Shown: positions 34,530-47,775 of the stretch, piece by piece
How the letters are laid out: each line of letters starts with the position of its first letter
How positions within the stretch are numbered: position 1 is the first letter of the stretch
Assembly: GCF_042661605.1 (NCBI RefSeq)
Contig: NZ_JBHSWJ010000002.1
Location: 1,116,001 to 1,180,000 of the forward strand
Origin: Branchiibius cervicis
GTDB lineage: Bacteria > Actinomycetota > Actinomycetes > Actinomycetales > Dermatophilaceae
Direction: 5' to 3'
Length of the DNA: 64,000 nucleotides
The notes under the pieces: generated by a model
Seen by the model: only the letters and a program-made list of their open reading frames with translations
The model's database searches: none
Told to the model about the DNA's origin: nothing
Program-made: the position numbers and the translations under genes

Positions 34530-35800
34530 GCCAGACGTCGGAGCGACCGCAGGTCGCGAGCGGCCAGGTCGGCAACCGCTGGATCACCCTCTTCGCGATC
34601 TCCTGGCTCGGCATCTGGCTGGCCCAACTCACTCCCTTCCAGCTGACCCTGCCCGAGCAGGTGAACGAACTGCTCGGATTGGACGGCAACAATCTCGCGC
34701 AGAGCCAGTGGCATCGCAGCGTCATCGGCTTCGGGATCGTGTCGGGCATCTCGGCGATCTTCGCCCTGATCGCGTTCCCAGTCGCCGGGTCGCTGTCGGA
34801 CCGCACCACCGGCCGCCTGGGCCGGCGCCGGCCGTGGATTTTCAGCGGAGTCGCGCTCTTCGCAATCGCCCTGGCACTCATGGGTTTTCAACACAGCTGG
34901 GTCGGCCTGGCGATCTGCTGGTCGCTGGTCATCACCGGGTTCAGCGTGGCGTCCTCCGCGCTGACAGCCCTCATCAGCGATCAGGTGCCGGTCTACCAAC
35001 GCGGCGTGGTGTCGAGCTGGGTCTCCGCACCGCAGGCACTCGGGGTCGTGATCGGCGTCGCACTGGTGTCGATACTGGGATTGTCGCCGGTGCCCGCCTA
35101 CCTGCTGGTCGCCGTACTCCTGATCGTCTGCACGCTGCCGTTCGCGTTCTACCTGCAGGATCCGCCCGTCGGCGACCACGGTCTGCCGTCGTTCAACCTG
35201 CGCGCGGTGTGGAACGAGCTGTGGATCTCTCCGCTGCGGGAACGCGACTTCGGTTGGACACTGCTCGGCCGGATCCTGGTCAACATCGGCAACGCGCTCG
35301 GCACGTCGCTGCTCTTCTTCCTGCTGCAGTTCGGTTTGCATGTGGCCGATCCGGCCAACAAGGTGCTCACCCTCACCCTGGTCTACACGGTGTGCGTCGT
35401 GATCGCCGCACTGGTCAGCGGCCGTCTCAGTGACCGGTGGCGCATGCGTAAACCGTTCGTGCTCGGTGCCGGTGTGCTGCAGGGGTTTGCGGCGATCGTC
35501 ATCGCGATCCAACCGACCCTCACCAGCACCGCGATCGCCGCCGGACTCCTCGGCGCCGGCTTTGGCTGCTTCCTGGGTGTCGACCAGGCGTTGGCCACCC
35601 AGGTGCTGCCCGATGCCGCGACGACGGGAAAGGACCTGGGAATCATGAACATCGCCATGGCCGTGCCCCAGGCCGTCGGGCCCCTGATCGGGGCCCTCGT
35701 CGTCGCGTGGTTCGGCGGATTCACCGCCCTCTACATCGCCTCAGCGGTCTTCGGAATTCTCGGCGGGCTCAGTGTGCTGCGCGTGCGAGGTGTGCGATGA
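34526..35800 (+). CDS. MFS transporter (sugar/GPH-like)
   Basis: A 424-residue protein with about twelve hydrophobic segments. SLSDRTTGRLGRRRPWIFSG after the second span is the A-loop motif typical of MFS and GPH-like sugar carriers; GVDQALATQVLPDAATTGKDLGIMN precedes the last spans. The TTG start overlaps the tetR stop (TTGA) and is preceded by GAGGTG. Operon partners suggest that it imports the substrate or exports a product of the downstream aldolase and oxidase. Confidence 0.88.
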   Translation: MSQTSERPQVASGQVGNRWITLFAISWLGIWLAQLTPFQLTLPEQVNELLGLDGNNLAQSQWHRSVIGFGIVSGISAIFALIAFPVAGSLSDRTTGRLGRRRPWIFSGVALFAIALALMGFQHSWVGLAICWSLVITGFSVASSALTALISDQVPVYQRGVVSSWVSAPQALGVVIGVALVSILGLSPVPAYLLVAVLLIVCTLPFAFYLQDPPVGDHGLPSFNLRAVWNELWISPLRERDFGWTLLGRILVNIGNALGTSLLFFLLQFGLHVADPANKVLTLTLVYTVCVVIAALVSGRLSDRWRMRKPFVLGAGVLQGFAAIVIAIQPTLTSTAIAAGLLGAGFGCFLGVDQALATQVLPDAATTGKDLGIMNIAMAVPQAVGPLIGALVVAWFGGFTALYIASAVFGILGGLSVLRVRGVR

Positions 35801-37011
35801 GCAGGCCGACGGGGGACTGGGCGCGCATCGACGCCGCGGTACGCGCGCACGGCGACGGTGGTGCCGTGGTCGCCCTCGACAGGACGGCGTTCCTGGCCAA
35901 CGCCGCCGATCTGGTACGCCGAGCGGCCGGCACCCCGATCCGGGTCGCCTCGAAATCACTGCGCGTGCGGTCCTGCCTCGAGGAGGTCCTCAGGATGGAC
36001 GGCATCGCAGGAGTCCTGGCTTACGATCTTGCCGAAGCCCATTGGCTGGCAACGGAATCCGGTGTCGAGGACGTCCTGCTGGGGTATCCCACAGCCGACG
36101 TCCCCGCCATCGAGGCGCTGGCCGCCGACGAGGTGGCGCGGGAGCGTGTGACGCTGCTGGTCGATTCCGTGGCGCAACTCGATCTGCTGACCCGGGTCCT
36201 GCCGGACGGCGTCCCGGTGCGGGTGGCGATCGACCTGGACGCCTCGTTCGACCTGCCGGTCCTCGGTCGCCTCGGGGTGTTGCGGTCCCCGGTGCACACC
36301 GCAGATGCTGCCGTCGCGCTGGCCCGGCAGATCGCGGCCCGGCCGGGCCTGCGTCTGGTCGGCGTGATGTCCTACGAGGCACAGGTCGCGGGCGTCGGTA
36401 ACCAACTACCCGACGGCGGCCGGACCGCGCGGTTGAAGAACGCGGCCGTCGCCACGATGCAGCAGCGATCGATGGCCGAGTTGATCCCGCGCCGGTCGGC
36501 GGCCATCGCCGCCATCCGGGAAGTCGCCGACCTGGAGTTCGTCAACGGTGGCGGGACCGGCTCCATCGAAGTGACGGCCCAAGATCCATCGATCACCGAC
36601 ATTGCAGCCGGCAGTGGGTTTTTCGGCGGTCACCTGTTCGACGGGTACGCCCATTTCCAGCCGCGACCGGCGATCGGGTTCGGCCTACAGGTCGTACGTC
36701 GCCCAGGGCCCGGCATCGTGACCTGCCACGGCGGCGGCTGGATTGCATCGGGTCCGCCCGCCGCCGACCGATTGCCGCTACCGGTGTGGCCGGTAGGCCT
36801 GCACTACGCACCGCGAGAAGCGGCCGGGGAGGTACAGACACCGCTGCTCGGCGCGGCCGCTGATGCGTTGGAGATCGGTGACCGGGTGTGGTTCCGGCAC
36901 ACCAAGTCCGGGGAGGTCGCTGAGCATGCAAACCAGGTCCTGGTCGTCGAGGGTGATGCCGTCGTCGGTGAGATCCCGACCTACCGGGGAGAGGGGAAGT
37001 GCTTCCTTTGA
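35797..37011 (+). CDS. Alanine-racemase-fold PLP protein (amino acid deaminase/aldolase-like)
   Basis: A 404-residue PLP enzyme of the alanine racemase / D-threonine aldolase fold: the probable PLP lysine in IRVASKSLRVRSCLE, GIAGVLAYDLAEAHWLA, VRVAIDLDASFDLPVLG, GVMSYEAQVAGVG, and a C-terminal barrel domain with VTCHGGGWIASG. It starts at an ATG overlapping the MFS stop (ATGA) and overlaps the start of the FAD oxidase. The reaction is not fixed; this gene and an aldonolactone-oxidase-like neighbour are a recurrent actinobacterial pair. Confidence 0.8.
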   Translation: MSRPTGDWARIDAAVRAHGDGGAVVALDRTAFLANAADLVRRAAGTPIRVASKSLRVRSCLEEVLRMDGIAGVLAYDLAEAHWLATESGVEDVLLGYPTADVPAIEALAADEVARERVTLLVDSVAQLDLLTRVLPDGVPVRVAIDLDASFDLPVLGRLGVLRSPVHTADAAVALARQIAARPGLRLVGVMSYEAQVAGVGNQLPDGGRTARLKNAAVATMQQRSMAELIPRRSAAIAAIREVADLEFVNGGGTGSIEVTAQDPSITDIAAGSGFFGGHLFDGYAHFQPRPAIGFGLQVVRRPGPGIVTCHGGGWIASGPPAADRLPLPVWPVGLHYAPREAAGEVQTPLLGAAADALEIGDRVWFRHTKSGEVAEHANQVLVVEGDAVVGEIPTYRGEGKCFL

Positions 37012-38327
37012 GTTCCAGAACAGTCGATCAACAGGCGATGTGGCGCAACTGGGGCCGCACCGAGCAGGTGCGCCCGACGGAAGTCGTCAGCCCCGCCACC
37101 GCGGAAGAGCTCGCGCAGATCGTGACGCGCGCCCGGGAAACGCACCGCCGGGTCAAACCGGTCGGCGCCGGACACAGCTTCACCGGTATCGCCGTCGCAC
37201 CGGACATCCAGCTCAGCCTGGAAAAGATGCGCGGCTTGGTCTCTGCGGACGTTTCGACCGGCGAAGTGACGCTGCAGGCGGGCACCCATCTGTTCGAGAT
37301 ACCGGCACTCCTCGCGCCGTACGGGCTGGCCATGACCAACCTCGGCGACGTCGATCGACAGACCATCGCCGGCGCCACCTCGACCGGAACGCACGGCACC
37401 GGAAGGGAGTTCGGTGGCATCGCCACCCAGATCACCGGCGTGCGGTTCATCGACGGCACGGGCGACGACGTACACATCACCGGCGATGACCCGCGCCTGG
37501 CCGGCGCGGCGCTCGGACTCGGAGCGCTCGGCGTGCTCACCGAGATCACCTTGCGCTGCGTGCCGGCCTTCAAGCTGCGCGCCGTCGAGGAGCCGAGCAC
37601 CTTCGAGGAGTCGGTGTCCGGCTTCGCCGGCAACGTCGGGGGCACCGATCACCACGAGTTCTACTGGTTCCCCCACACGGACATCACGTTGACCAAGTTC
37701 AACACCCGGCTGAGTCCCGACGAGCCGGACACCGGACCGTCCGCCGTACGTCGATGGGTCGACGATGAGCTACTGGCCAACCGGCTCTTCGGCGCCGTGT
37801 GCGCCCTGCAGTCCCGGGTGCCGACGGTCACGCCGGCGCTGAACCAGGTGTCGGCCCGGGTGCTGTCGGCCAGGCGGTATGTCGCGCCCGCTCACGAGGT
37901 GCTGATCTCCTCTCGCACCGTGCGCTTCCGGGAGATGGAGTACGCCATCCCGCTGGAGACGGTCCCGGACGTGCTGCGCGAGGTCCGGGCGATGATCGAA
38001 CGCCGCGGCTACCGGGTCAGCTTCCCCATCGAGGTCCGGGCCGCCGCAGCCGACGATCTGATGGTGTCCACCGCCTCCGGCCGGGCCAGCGGGTACGTCG
38101 CGGTGCACCGCTACGTCGGTGACCGTCCGGACAACTACTTCGACGATGTCGAGGCCATCATGGTCGCGCACGGAGGTCGGCCGCACTGGGGCAAGATGCA
38201 CACCCGGGATGCTGCCTACTTCGCCGGTGTCTACCCCCGGTTCGGTGAATTCCTCGCACTGCGTGACACGTTCGACCCCGACCGGGTCTTCGCCAACGAC
38301 TACCTCACCCGGGTGCTGGGCGAATAG
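36999..38327 (+). CDS. D-arabinono-1,4-lactone oxidase family FAD enzyme
   Basis: A VAO-type flavoenzyme of 442 residues: FAD-binding N-terminal domain (RRVKPVGAGHSFTGIA, NLGDVDRQTIAGATSTGTHGTG) and an ALO C-terminal domain ending GGRPHWGKMHT and DPDRVFANDYL. The family oxidises sugar lactones or alditols with oxygen. GTG 36999 overlaps the preceding gene by 13 bases; TTG 37008 is an alternative start. It is the last gene of the tetR-MFS-aldolase operon. Which substrate it uses is unclear. Confidence 0.85.
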   Translation: MLPLSSRTVDQQAMWRNWGRTEQVRPTEVVSPATAEELAQIVTRARETHRRVKPVGAGHSFTGIAVAPDIQLSLEKMRGLVSADVSTGEVTLQAGTHLFEIPALLAPYGLAMTNLGDVDRQTIAGATSTGTHGTGREFGGIATQITGVRFIDGTGDDVHITGDDPRLAGAALGLGALGVLTEITLRCVPAFKLRAVEEPSTFEESVSGFAGNVGGTDHHEFYWFPHTDITLTKFNTRLSPDEPDTGPSAVRRWVDDELLANRLFGAVCALQSRVPTVTPALNQVSARVLSARRYVAPAHEVLISSRTVRFREMEYAIPLETVPDVLREVRAMIERRGYRVSFPIEVRAAAADDLMVSTASGRASGYVAVHRYVGDRPDNYFDDVEAIMVAHGGRPHWGKMHTRDAAYFAGVYPRFGEFLALRDTFDPDRVFANDYLTRVLGE

Positions 38328-38358
38328 GAGTAGGGGAAAGCCCACCCGGTTTGCGAAG

Positions 38359-42192
<3,834 letters not shown>

Positions 42193-42202
42193 GCTCGCAG
42201 GT

Positions 42203-42637
42203 ATGACCACACTCTTCACGCGCATCATCGACGGTGAAATCCCCGCTCACTTCGTCTGGCAGGACGAGTCGTGTGTGGCGTTCCTGGTGATCGATCCGAT
42301 GACCGACGGGCACACGATCGTCGTACCCCGCCAGGAGGTGGACAGCTGGCTGGACGCCGACGAGAGCCTGATCACCCACCTGACCCGGGTGGCCCAGACC
42401 ATTGGAAAAGCGCAGCAGACCGCATGGAGCAGCGCTCGGGTGGGACTGCTGATCGAAGGGTTCCTCGTCCCGCACCTGCACCTGCACGTGTGGCCGGCCA
42501 ACTCGGTCGAGGACTTCGACCCGCACGACGTCACTCACGGCCAGGACCAGCAGATCCTGGCCGCCAACGCGGCACGACTGCGCGCGGCTCTGCGGGATCA
42601 GGGTGCCGGCGACGTGGTCCCCGCCGAACCGGTCTGA
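42203..42637 (+). CDS. HIT family nucleotide-binding protein
   Basis: A 144-residue histidine-triad protein with H-L-H-L-H-V at 91-96 (PHLHLHVWPAN), the nucleotidyl-transfer/hydrolysis site, and the N-terminal FTRIIDGEIPAHFVWQDE typical of Hint-like proteins. They cleave nucleoside phosphoramidates or dinucleotides. It starts 10 bases after hrpA and is probably co-transcribed with it. Confidence 0.92.
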   Translation: MTTLFTRIIDGEIPAHFVWQDESCVAFLVIDPMTDGHTIVVPRQEVDSWLDADESLITHLTRVAQTIGKAQQTAWSSARVGLLIEGFLVPHLHLHVWPANSVEDFDPHDVTHGQDQQILAANAARLRAALRDQGAGDVVPAEPV

Positions 42638-42723
42638 CCGGCGGGAATCGGCAGCGGCCCTCGGGCGTTGGACCAGCTAAGACCGTCCACTGACCCGGCC
42701 GGGCCGGGTGAGGAGTGAGAAGC

Positions 42724-43632
42724 ATGCAAGACCCACGCGAGTTGTACGACGTCCATGTCGACCTGCCCGCTGACGCCATCGGGGCCGACGTGCTCGTCGT
42801 GGCGCTGGGCAACCTGATCGACGCGGGCAACGTGCAGCACCTAATGACCCAGCATCTGCTCGGCGAATTCGAACACAGCGTCATCGCCTCGTTCGATCTC
42901 GACCAGCTGTACGACTACCGCGGTCGTCGTCCCGTGATGACCTTTGACCGCGACCACTACCAGAGCTACCAGGCCCCTCGTCTGGTGCTCTACCGGTTGG
43001 TCGATGCCACCGGGACCCCGTTCCTGTTGCTGGCCGGCCCGGAGCCGGACTACCAGTGGGAGCGGTTCACCGCAGCCGTCGAGACCCTCGTCCAGCGCTT
43101 CGGGATCCGCCTGATCGTCGGAGCCCACGGTGTGCCCATGGGCGTGCCGCACACGCGCCCGGTCGGGATAACCCGCTACGCCTCGGACAGCCGGTTGCTC
43201 GGCGAGAACAACCCGCTCTTCGGCATGATCCAGCTGCCCGGCAGCGTCGAAGGCCTGCTGCACCTGCGCCTGGCCGAGAAAGGCCACGACACCATGGGCT
43301 TCGCGATGCACGTGCCGCACTACCTGGTGCAGACCGACTTCGCCGACGCCGCGGTCGCCGCTCTGGAAGCCATCTCCTCCAGCACCGGTCTGGTCCTACC
43401 GGACGCCGCGCTGCGCGCGACCGCCGGCCTGAACCGCGCCGAGATCGAGCGCCAGGTGCGCGACAACGACGAGGTCGGTGAGCTGGTGTCCGGTCTGGAG
43501 CAGCAGTACGACGCCTTCACCGAGGGTGTCCGGCGCCAGAACCTGCTGGCCACCCAGTTGGAGGATCTGCCCAGCGCCGACGAGATCGGTGCGGAACTCG
43601 AGGAGTTCCTGCGCGAAGAAACCGGGGACTGA
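42724..43632 (+). CDS. PAC2 family protein (proteasome assembly chaperone-like)
   Basis: A 302-residue PAC2-fold protein: DVLVVALGNLIDAGNVQHLM, FDLDQLYDYRGRRPVMTFD, FLLLAGPEPDYQWERFTAAVETLV, and GAHGVPMGVPHTRPVGITRYA. Actinobacterial PAC2 proteins are conserved and mostly uncharacterised. ATG 42724 is preceded by GAGGAG; the upstream in-frame GTG at 42715 overlaps that Shine-Dalgarno and is rejected. Confidence 0.88.
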   Translation: MQDPRELYDVHVDLPADAIGADVLVVALGNLIDAGNVQHLMTQHLLGEFEHSVIASFDLDQLYDYRGRRPVMTFDRDHYQSYQAPRLVLYRLVDATGTPFLLLAGPEPDYQWERFTAAVETLVQRFGIRLIVGAHGVPMGVPHTRPVGITRYASDSRLLGENNPLFGMIQLPGSVEGLLHLRLAEKGHDTMGFAMHVPHYLVQTDFADAAVAALEAISSSTGLVLPDAALRATAGLNRAEIERQVRDNDEVGELVSGLEQQYDAFTEGVRRQNLLATQLEDLPSADEIGAELEEFLREETGD

Positions 43633-43634
43633 CC

Positions 43635-44080
43635 TCAGTCGTGGACGGCCGCTGCGGCCCGGGTGACCCGGGCCAGCAGCCCGCTCATGGCCCGCAGCCG
43701 CAACGGCGAGATGGCCGCGTCCAGTCCGAGGTGGTGCGCCAGGTCCGGCGGTAGCGCGGCGACCTGCGCCGCGTCCAGTTGATCGGTCAACTCACGCAGC
43801 AGACCGGCGAATCCCCGGGTGACCGGAGCGGCGGGGGAGCGCTCACGAAGAGCTCGACGCCGCCGGGGCGCTGCGTAGACGGGGTGAGCGCGAGATAGAC
43901 CGGTGATTGGCACTCGGTGACGCGTTCCATGCTCGTCGGCGGATCGGCGTACCGGGCTGGCAGCGGGGGCAGTTCGTCGCCGTACTCGATCAGCAACGTC
44001 ACCCGGTCGGCCGGTGCCAAGGCATCGAATTCAGCCAGTACGGCGCGCACCGGCTCGGGCACGTGCGATGGCGAAGTCAT
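43635..44080 (-). CDS. SufE-like Fe-S cluster assembly protein, frameshifted as sequenced
   Basis: SufE proteins accept sulfur from SufS during Fe-S cluster assembly. The first half (MTSPSHVPEPVRAVLAEFDAL to VTECQSPVYLAL, with the sulfur-accepting Cys) is in one frame; the second half (VTRGFAGLLRELTDQLDAAQV to RLRAMSGLLARVTRAA) is in another. One base added to GGGGG at 43833-43837 joins them as VSAPPAAPVTRGF, about 148 residues. Convergent with the PAC2 gene and divergent from the EcsC-like gene. Confidence 0.88.
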
Positions 44081-44122
44081 CGGCCCACCTTAGGTGAGCC
44101 CCCGCACTGGCAGGATGAAGAC

Positions 44123-44836
44123 ATGGCCAAGAAGTCTGCGAACCCACGCCCGATCGACGATGGCGTCGGCGGTGCGCAAGCCGTTGCCGCCGCGAACAAA
44201 CTGCTGCACCTCGGCGTCGCCGGAGTCGGTCCACTGCCCTCCGCCCACGAGACCGCCGCCCGTGCCCTGGCCAAGGCGAACGGTGACAAGGACGCCGCGA
44301 TCAAGTCCGTCATCGCCGCGCACCGCAAACTGGCCGCTGCCGAAGGCTTCGCGACCGGAGTCGGGGGTTTCTTCACCCTCGCCGTCGCGGTGCCGGCCAA
44401 TATCGCCGGGTTCTACCTGGTCGCGGCACACATGAGCGCGTCGATCGCCGCGCTGAACGGCTACGACAACCAGCGCGAGGAGGTGCAGACCGCCGTCCTT
44501 CTGACGCTGGTCGGCGTGGACGCGGACGACATCCTGGCCAAGGCCGGGGTCCGGCGTACGCCGTTGAGCAGCGTGGCGACCGAACGGTTGCCCGGGCCGG
44601 CCGTGATGGTCATCAACAAGGCCATCGGCTTCCGCTTGCTCGGCCAGCTCGGCGGCCGGGCGTTCACCCAGCTGGGTCGGGCGGTGCCGCTGGTGGGTGG
44701 CGCGTTCGGCGGGGCGATGGATGTCTATCTGCTGAACCAGATCGCCAAGAACGCAGTCTCCGAGTTCCCGCCGCTGGATCGCGCCCTCATCGAGACAGCG
44801 CCCAAGCGAAAACTGTTGGGTCGCAAGCGTTCCTGA
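44123..44836 (+). CDS. EcsC family protein
   Basis: A 237-residue protein with GFATGVGGFFTLAVAVPANIAGFYLVAAHMSASIAALNGYD in its middle (two adjacent hydrophobic segments) and a C-terminal GFRLLGQLGGRAFTQLGRAVPLVGGAFGG region, matching the EcsC family of unknown role. The ATG at 44123 comes a few bases after a weak purine-rich stretch. The basic C-terminus (KRKLLGRKRS) suggests a membrane-associated protein facing the cytoplasm. Confidence 0.82.
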   Translation: MAKKSANPRPIDDGVGGAQAVAAANKLLHLGVAGVGPLPSAHETAARALAKANGDKDAAIKSVIAAHRKLAAAEGFATGVGGFFTLAVAVPANIAGFYLVAAHMSASIAALNGYDNQREEVQTAVLLTLVGVDADDILAKAGVRRTPLSSVATERLPGPAVMVINKAIGFRLLGQLGGRAFTQLGRAVPLVGGAFGGAMDVYLLNQIAKNAVSEFPPLDRALIETAPKRKLLGRKRS

Positions 44837-44942
44837 CCGATTGCGGTTTCGGCCTGTGCATAGCGGTCGGCCCGGTGCGGGTTGTCCACACTGCGCCGGC
44901 AACCTCTTCCGCTCCCTGCCGCACGCGAGCACGGTTGCCGTC

Positions 44943-45926
44943 ATGCGACGACTACGCGGGATCGATCAACTCCTGGCCTACCTGCCGTATCTCCTCGGGT
45001 TCCATCCCCGCAATGCCGTGGTGCTGGCGGCCTGGCGGGACGGTTCTATCGCTTTTCAGGCGCACATCGACGGCGCCGATGACGACGCGCTGCGCGCATC
45101 GATGCCGGCGCTCGAGCGCGGGCTGCGCAGCGTAGGAGCGGATTCGGTGCTCCTGGCCGTCCACGGGCCGGTGCTGCAGCCGCCGGCCCTGCCCCGGGTG
45201 CTTGAGGTGGTGCGCCGTTGCGGCGTCCCCATTTCACACCAGACGATCAGCGACAGCGGTCACTGGCGCGCTGTGCGGTGCTCGTGCGGCGCGTGCCCTC
45301 GGGACTGGTCGCCCTTACCCTCGCCGGAGCAGGTGCCGGCCATCGCGCAGGAGATTCTCGAGGGCGCTGTTCCCCTGCCAGGACGCAACGCGCTGCGAGA
45401 GTTGCTGCAGCGCAGCGGACCGCGAACGGCGGACTGGGAGCAGCAGATCCCGCGGGCGCCGGGCACAGTGGCCGCGTCGCTGCTGGCGTGGTTGCGCGGT
45501 GGGTGCGATCACGACCAGTTGATCATCGCCGTGCGGGCGCTGCGCGACAACGCATGGCGGGACGTGGTCCTGAGTCTGCTTGCCCCAGAGGCCTTTCCGC
45601 GAGAGCACGCCTCCAGCCAGTACATCGACTGTCAGCCGCACTTCGCGCAGATCGACCGGCAGTTGCGGCTCGGGACGCCGCTGCCGGGGCCTCGGCGGAT
45701 GCAGTGGTCGATGATCGATGCCCTGCCGGTGATTCCCTGCCACCACCAAGCGCCGGTGCTCACGCTGATCGCGGCCAACTCCTGGGGACACGGCGGCGGC
45801 GCCGACGCCACGCTGGCCTGCGAGCGGGCGCTGCACCTGGAACCGGGCTACCCGATGGCCCAGTTGCTCTCGGAGGCGGTCACCAACGCGGTGCCCGCGC
45901 GGCCGCCGGAGTCGATGTCCGCGTGA
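44943..45926 (+). CDS. DUF4192 family protein
   Basis: A 327-residue protein beginning RGIDQLLAYLPYLLGFHPRNAVVLAAWRDG, the actinobacterial DUF4192 signature, and ending with ALTLIAANSWGHGGGADATLACERALHLEPGYPMAQLL-like repeats of the family (split here). Family function is unknown. ATG 44943 starts the conserved region; the open frame continues upstream to 44841 without conserved residues. A 60-base gap follows before the potassium channel gene. Confidence 0.85.
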   Translation: MRRLRGIDQLLAYLPYLLGFHPRNAVVLAAWRDGSIAFQAHIDGADDDALRASMPALERGLRSVGADSVLLAVHGPVLQPPALPRVLEVVRRCGVPISHQTISDSGHWRAVRCSCGACPRDWSPLPSPEQVPAIAQEILEGAVPLPGRNALRELLQRSGPRTADWEQQIPRAPGTVAASLLAWLRGGCDHDQLIIAVRALRDNAWRDVVLSLLAPEAFPREHASSQYIDCQPHFAQIDRQLRLGTPLPGPRRMQWSMIDALPVIPCHHQAPVLTLIAANSWGHGGGADATLACERALHLEPGYPMAQLLSEAVTNAVPARPPESMSA

Positions 45927-45986
45927 GCGTGTAACCATCGGGTTAAGTGCGCTCGCGCTGGGTGCGTCGCTCGCTACGTTCGGGGA

Positions 45987-47729
45987 ATGCCTGGGCACAT
46001 CGTGGTCTGTGGCTTCTCCGGATTCGCCCTGCGCCTGGTCGAACAGTTGCTGGAGTCGGGGGAGCACGTGATGCTGCTGGTCCCGGCTGGCGACGCAGGG
46101 GTGTCGGCGGCGCAGAACCGGTGGCACCTGAAGGTGGTCACCGCCCAGTTCGGAGCGACGGGAGCCCTCGCCGAATGTGACGTAGAGCGAGCACAGGCGG
46201 TGGTGTGCGTTTCGGACGACGAGCGATGGAACCTGGAGATCGCCCTGCTGGCCGATCAACTGGCGCCCGGTGCGCGGATCGTGACGCAACTGTCGAACGC
46301 CACGGTCGGGGCAGCCATGGCGGGTGGGTCGGGGCGGCACGTCGTGCTCGACGTCGCGGCGTTGGCCACCCCCTCGGTGATGGAGGCGTGCCTGGGGCGG
46401 ACCGTGCACGACATCGACGTCGAGGGGACGAATTTCGTCGTGGCGACGTTCCCCGTCACCGAGGACGCCAGTCTGCGGGCCAGATTCGGCGACCTCGCAC
46501 CCGTTGCCGTCATTGCAGCAGGGGGTGACGTGACGGCCTGCCCGGGCCGGGACCACATCGTGCGTGCCGGCGAGCGGGCCGTGATGCTCGGCACCAGAGA
46601 CGATTTCGGCCGTCAGCAGCTCATTCTGCCGACGGCACTGCCTGCCGCACCGGATGCGGCCCGTCGACCGCTGCCGCGCCGATTGCTGCACACCGCCGAA
46701 ACTTTCGCCCGTGACGCCAATCCGAACCTGTTCCGGATGGCCGCCGTGCTCGCCACTTTGTTGGTGGTCTCGACCATCGTGCTGTGGCGCGGGTACCGCA
46801 AACCCGGGATGAGCGCCCTCGACGCGCTGTACTTCAGCAGCGAGACGATTGCAACGGTGGGCTACGGCGACTTCAACTTCGCCACCCAACCGCCGTGGTT
46901 GCGACTGTGGTCGATCCTGTTGATGTTCGCCGGGGTCACCACCACTGCCATCGTCATGGCCTTCCTCGCCGACGTGCTCATCTCGCGCCGGCTGTCGCAC
47001 GGTGCGGCCCGCACCCGGGCGCGTCGGATGACCGGGCACACCGTCGTGGTGGGGCTGGGCTCGTTCGGGATGTCGGTGGCCGGCGCGCTGCGCGAGCACG
47101 GCGAGCAGGTCGTGGTCGTCGAACGGGCCGAGCACACCCGGTTCACCGAGACCGCCGCCGGTCTCGACGTACCGGTGATCTACGGTGACGCGGCGCTGCC
47201 GGACACCATGGCATCCGCCGGCCTGGGTCGCGCCAGGGCGGTGGCCGTGGTCACCAGCAGCGACCTGACCAACATCGAGGTGGCCATCGCGGTGCGCGCC
47301 CTGCTGGGTCCGCGCTGGGGTTCCGCGCACGACGACGGCGTCCCGGTCGTCGTGCGCATCTTCGACCGTGATCTGGCCGGTGCTGTCGTCGAGCGGTTCG
47401 GCTTCCAGAACGTGCTGCCCACGGTCGAACTCGCCGTGCCGTGGTTCGTCGGTGCGGCCCTCGGCCTTCACGTCCTGGGCACGTTCTCCGTGCACGGTGA
47501 ATCCTTCATGGTGGGCCGGTTCGAGGTGGGCAGCGGGCTGGATTCGGTGACGATGGACGAACTGTCGGCCCGCACCCGCGTCGTCGCGATCCGCCGGGCC
47601 GACGGATCCCTGGAGCACCCGCCGCGCCGCGGAACCAGTTTCGCGGCCGGTGACCTGGCCTACCTGATCGGCCCGTACGCCGAGTTGCTGGCGGTGCTGC
47701 AACGCGGCCGCAGCGGTGGCAGGCCTTAG
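45987..47729 (+). CDS. Potassium channel with two RCK (TrkA-N) domains
   Basis: A 580-residue channel of unusual order: an N-terminal RCK/TrkA-N domain (HIVVCGFSGFALRLVEQLL, with an altered Gly pattern), a two-span pore at about 245-340 with filter TVGYGDF, then a second RCK domain (HTVVVGLGSFGMSVAGALREHGEQ) and a TrkA-C-like tail. The second domain keeps the NAD-binding glycines and ends its beta-2 strand in an acidic residue. It should gate K+ flux in response to a nucleotide ligand. ATG 45987 follows TTCGGGGA. Confidence 0.9.
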   Translation: MPGHIVVCGFSGFALRLVEQLLESGEHVMLLVPAGDAGVSAAQNRWHLKVVTAQFGATGALAECDVERAQAVVCVSDDERWNLEIALLADQLAPGARIVTQLSNATVGAAMAGGSGRHVVLDVAALATPSVMEACLGRTVHDIDVEGTNFVVATFPVTEDASLRARFGDLAPVAVIAAGGDVTACPGRDHIVRAGERAVMLGTRDDFGRQQLILPTALPAAPDAARRPLPRRLLHTAETFARDANPNLFRMAAVLATLLVVSTIVLWRGYRKPGMSALDALYFSSETIATVGYGDFNFATQPPWLRLWSILLMFAGVTTTAIVMAFLADVLISRRLSHGAARTRARRMTGHTVVVGLGSFGMSVAGALREHGEQVVVVERAEHTRFTETAAGLDVPVIYGDAALPDTMASAGLGRARAVAVVTSSDLTNIEVAIAVRALLGPRWGSAHDDGVPVVVRIFDRDLAGAVVERFGFQNVLPTVELAVPWFVGAALGLHVLGTFSVHGESFMVGRFEVGSGLDSVTMDELSARTRVVAIRRADGSLEHPPRRGTSFAAGDLAYLIGPYAELLAVLQRGRSGGRP

Positions 47730-47775
47730 AGGCCCGGTCGCATTCCGCGATCAGTGCCGGTGCGTTATCTTTGAC

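Noticed and set aside
45315..47702. A 795-codon minus-strand frame opposite the DUF4192 and potassium channel genes
   Set aside because: Antisense shadow; the channel on the plus strand has an intact selectivity filter and RCK motifs.
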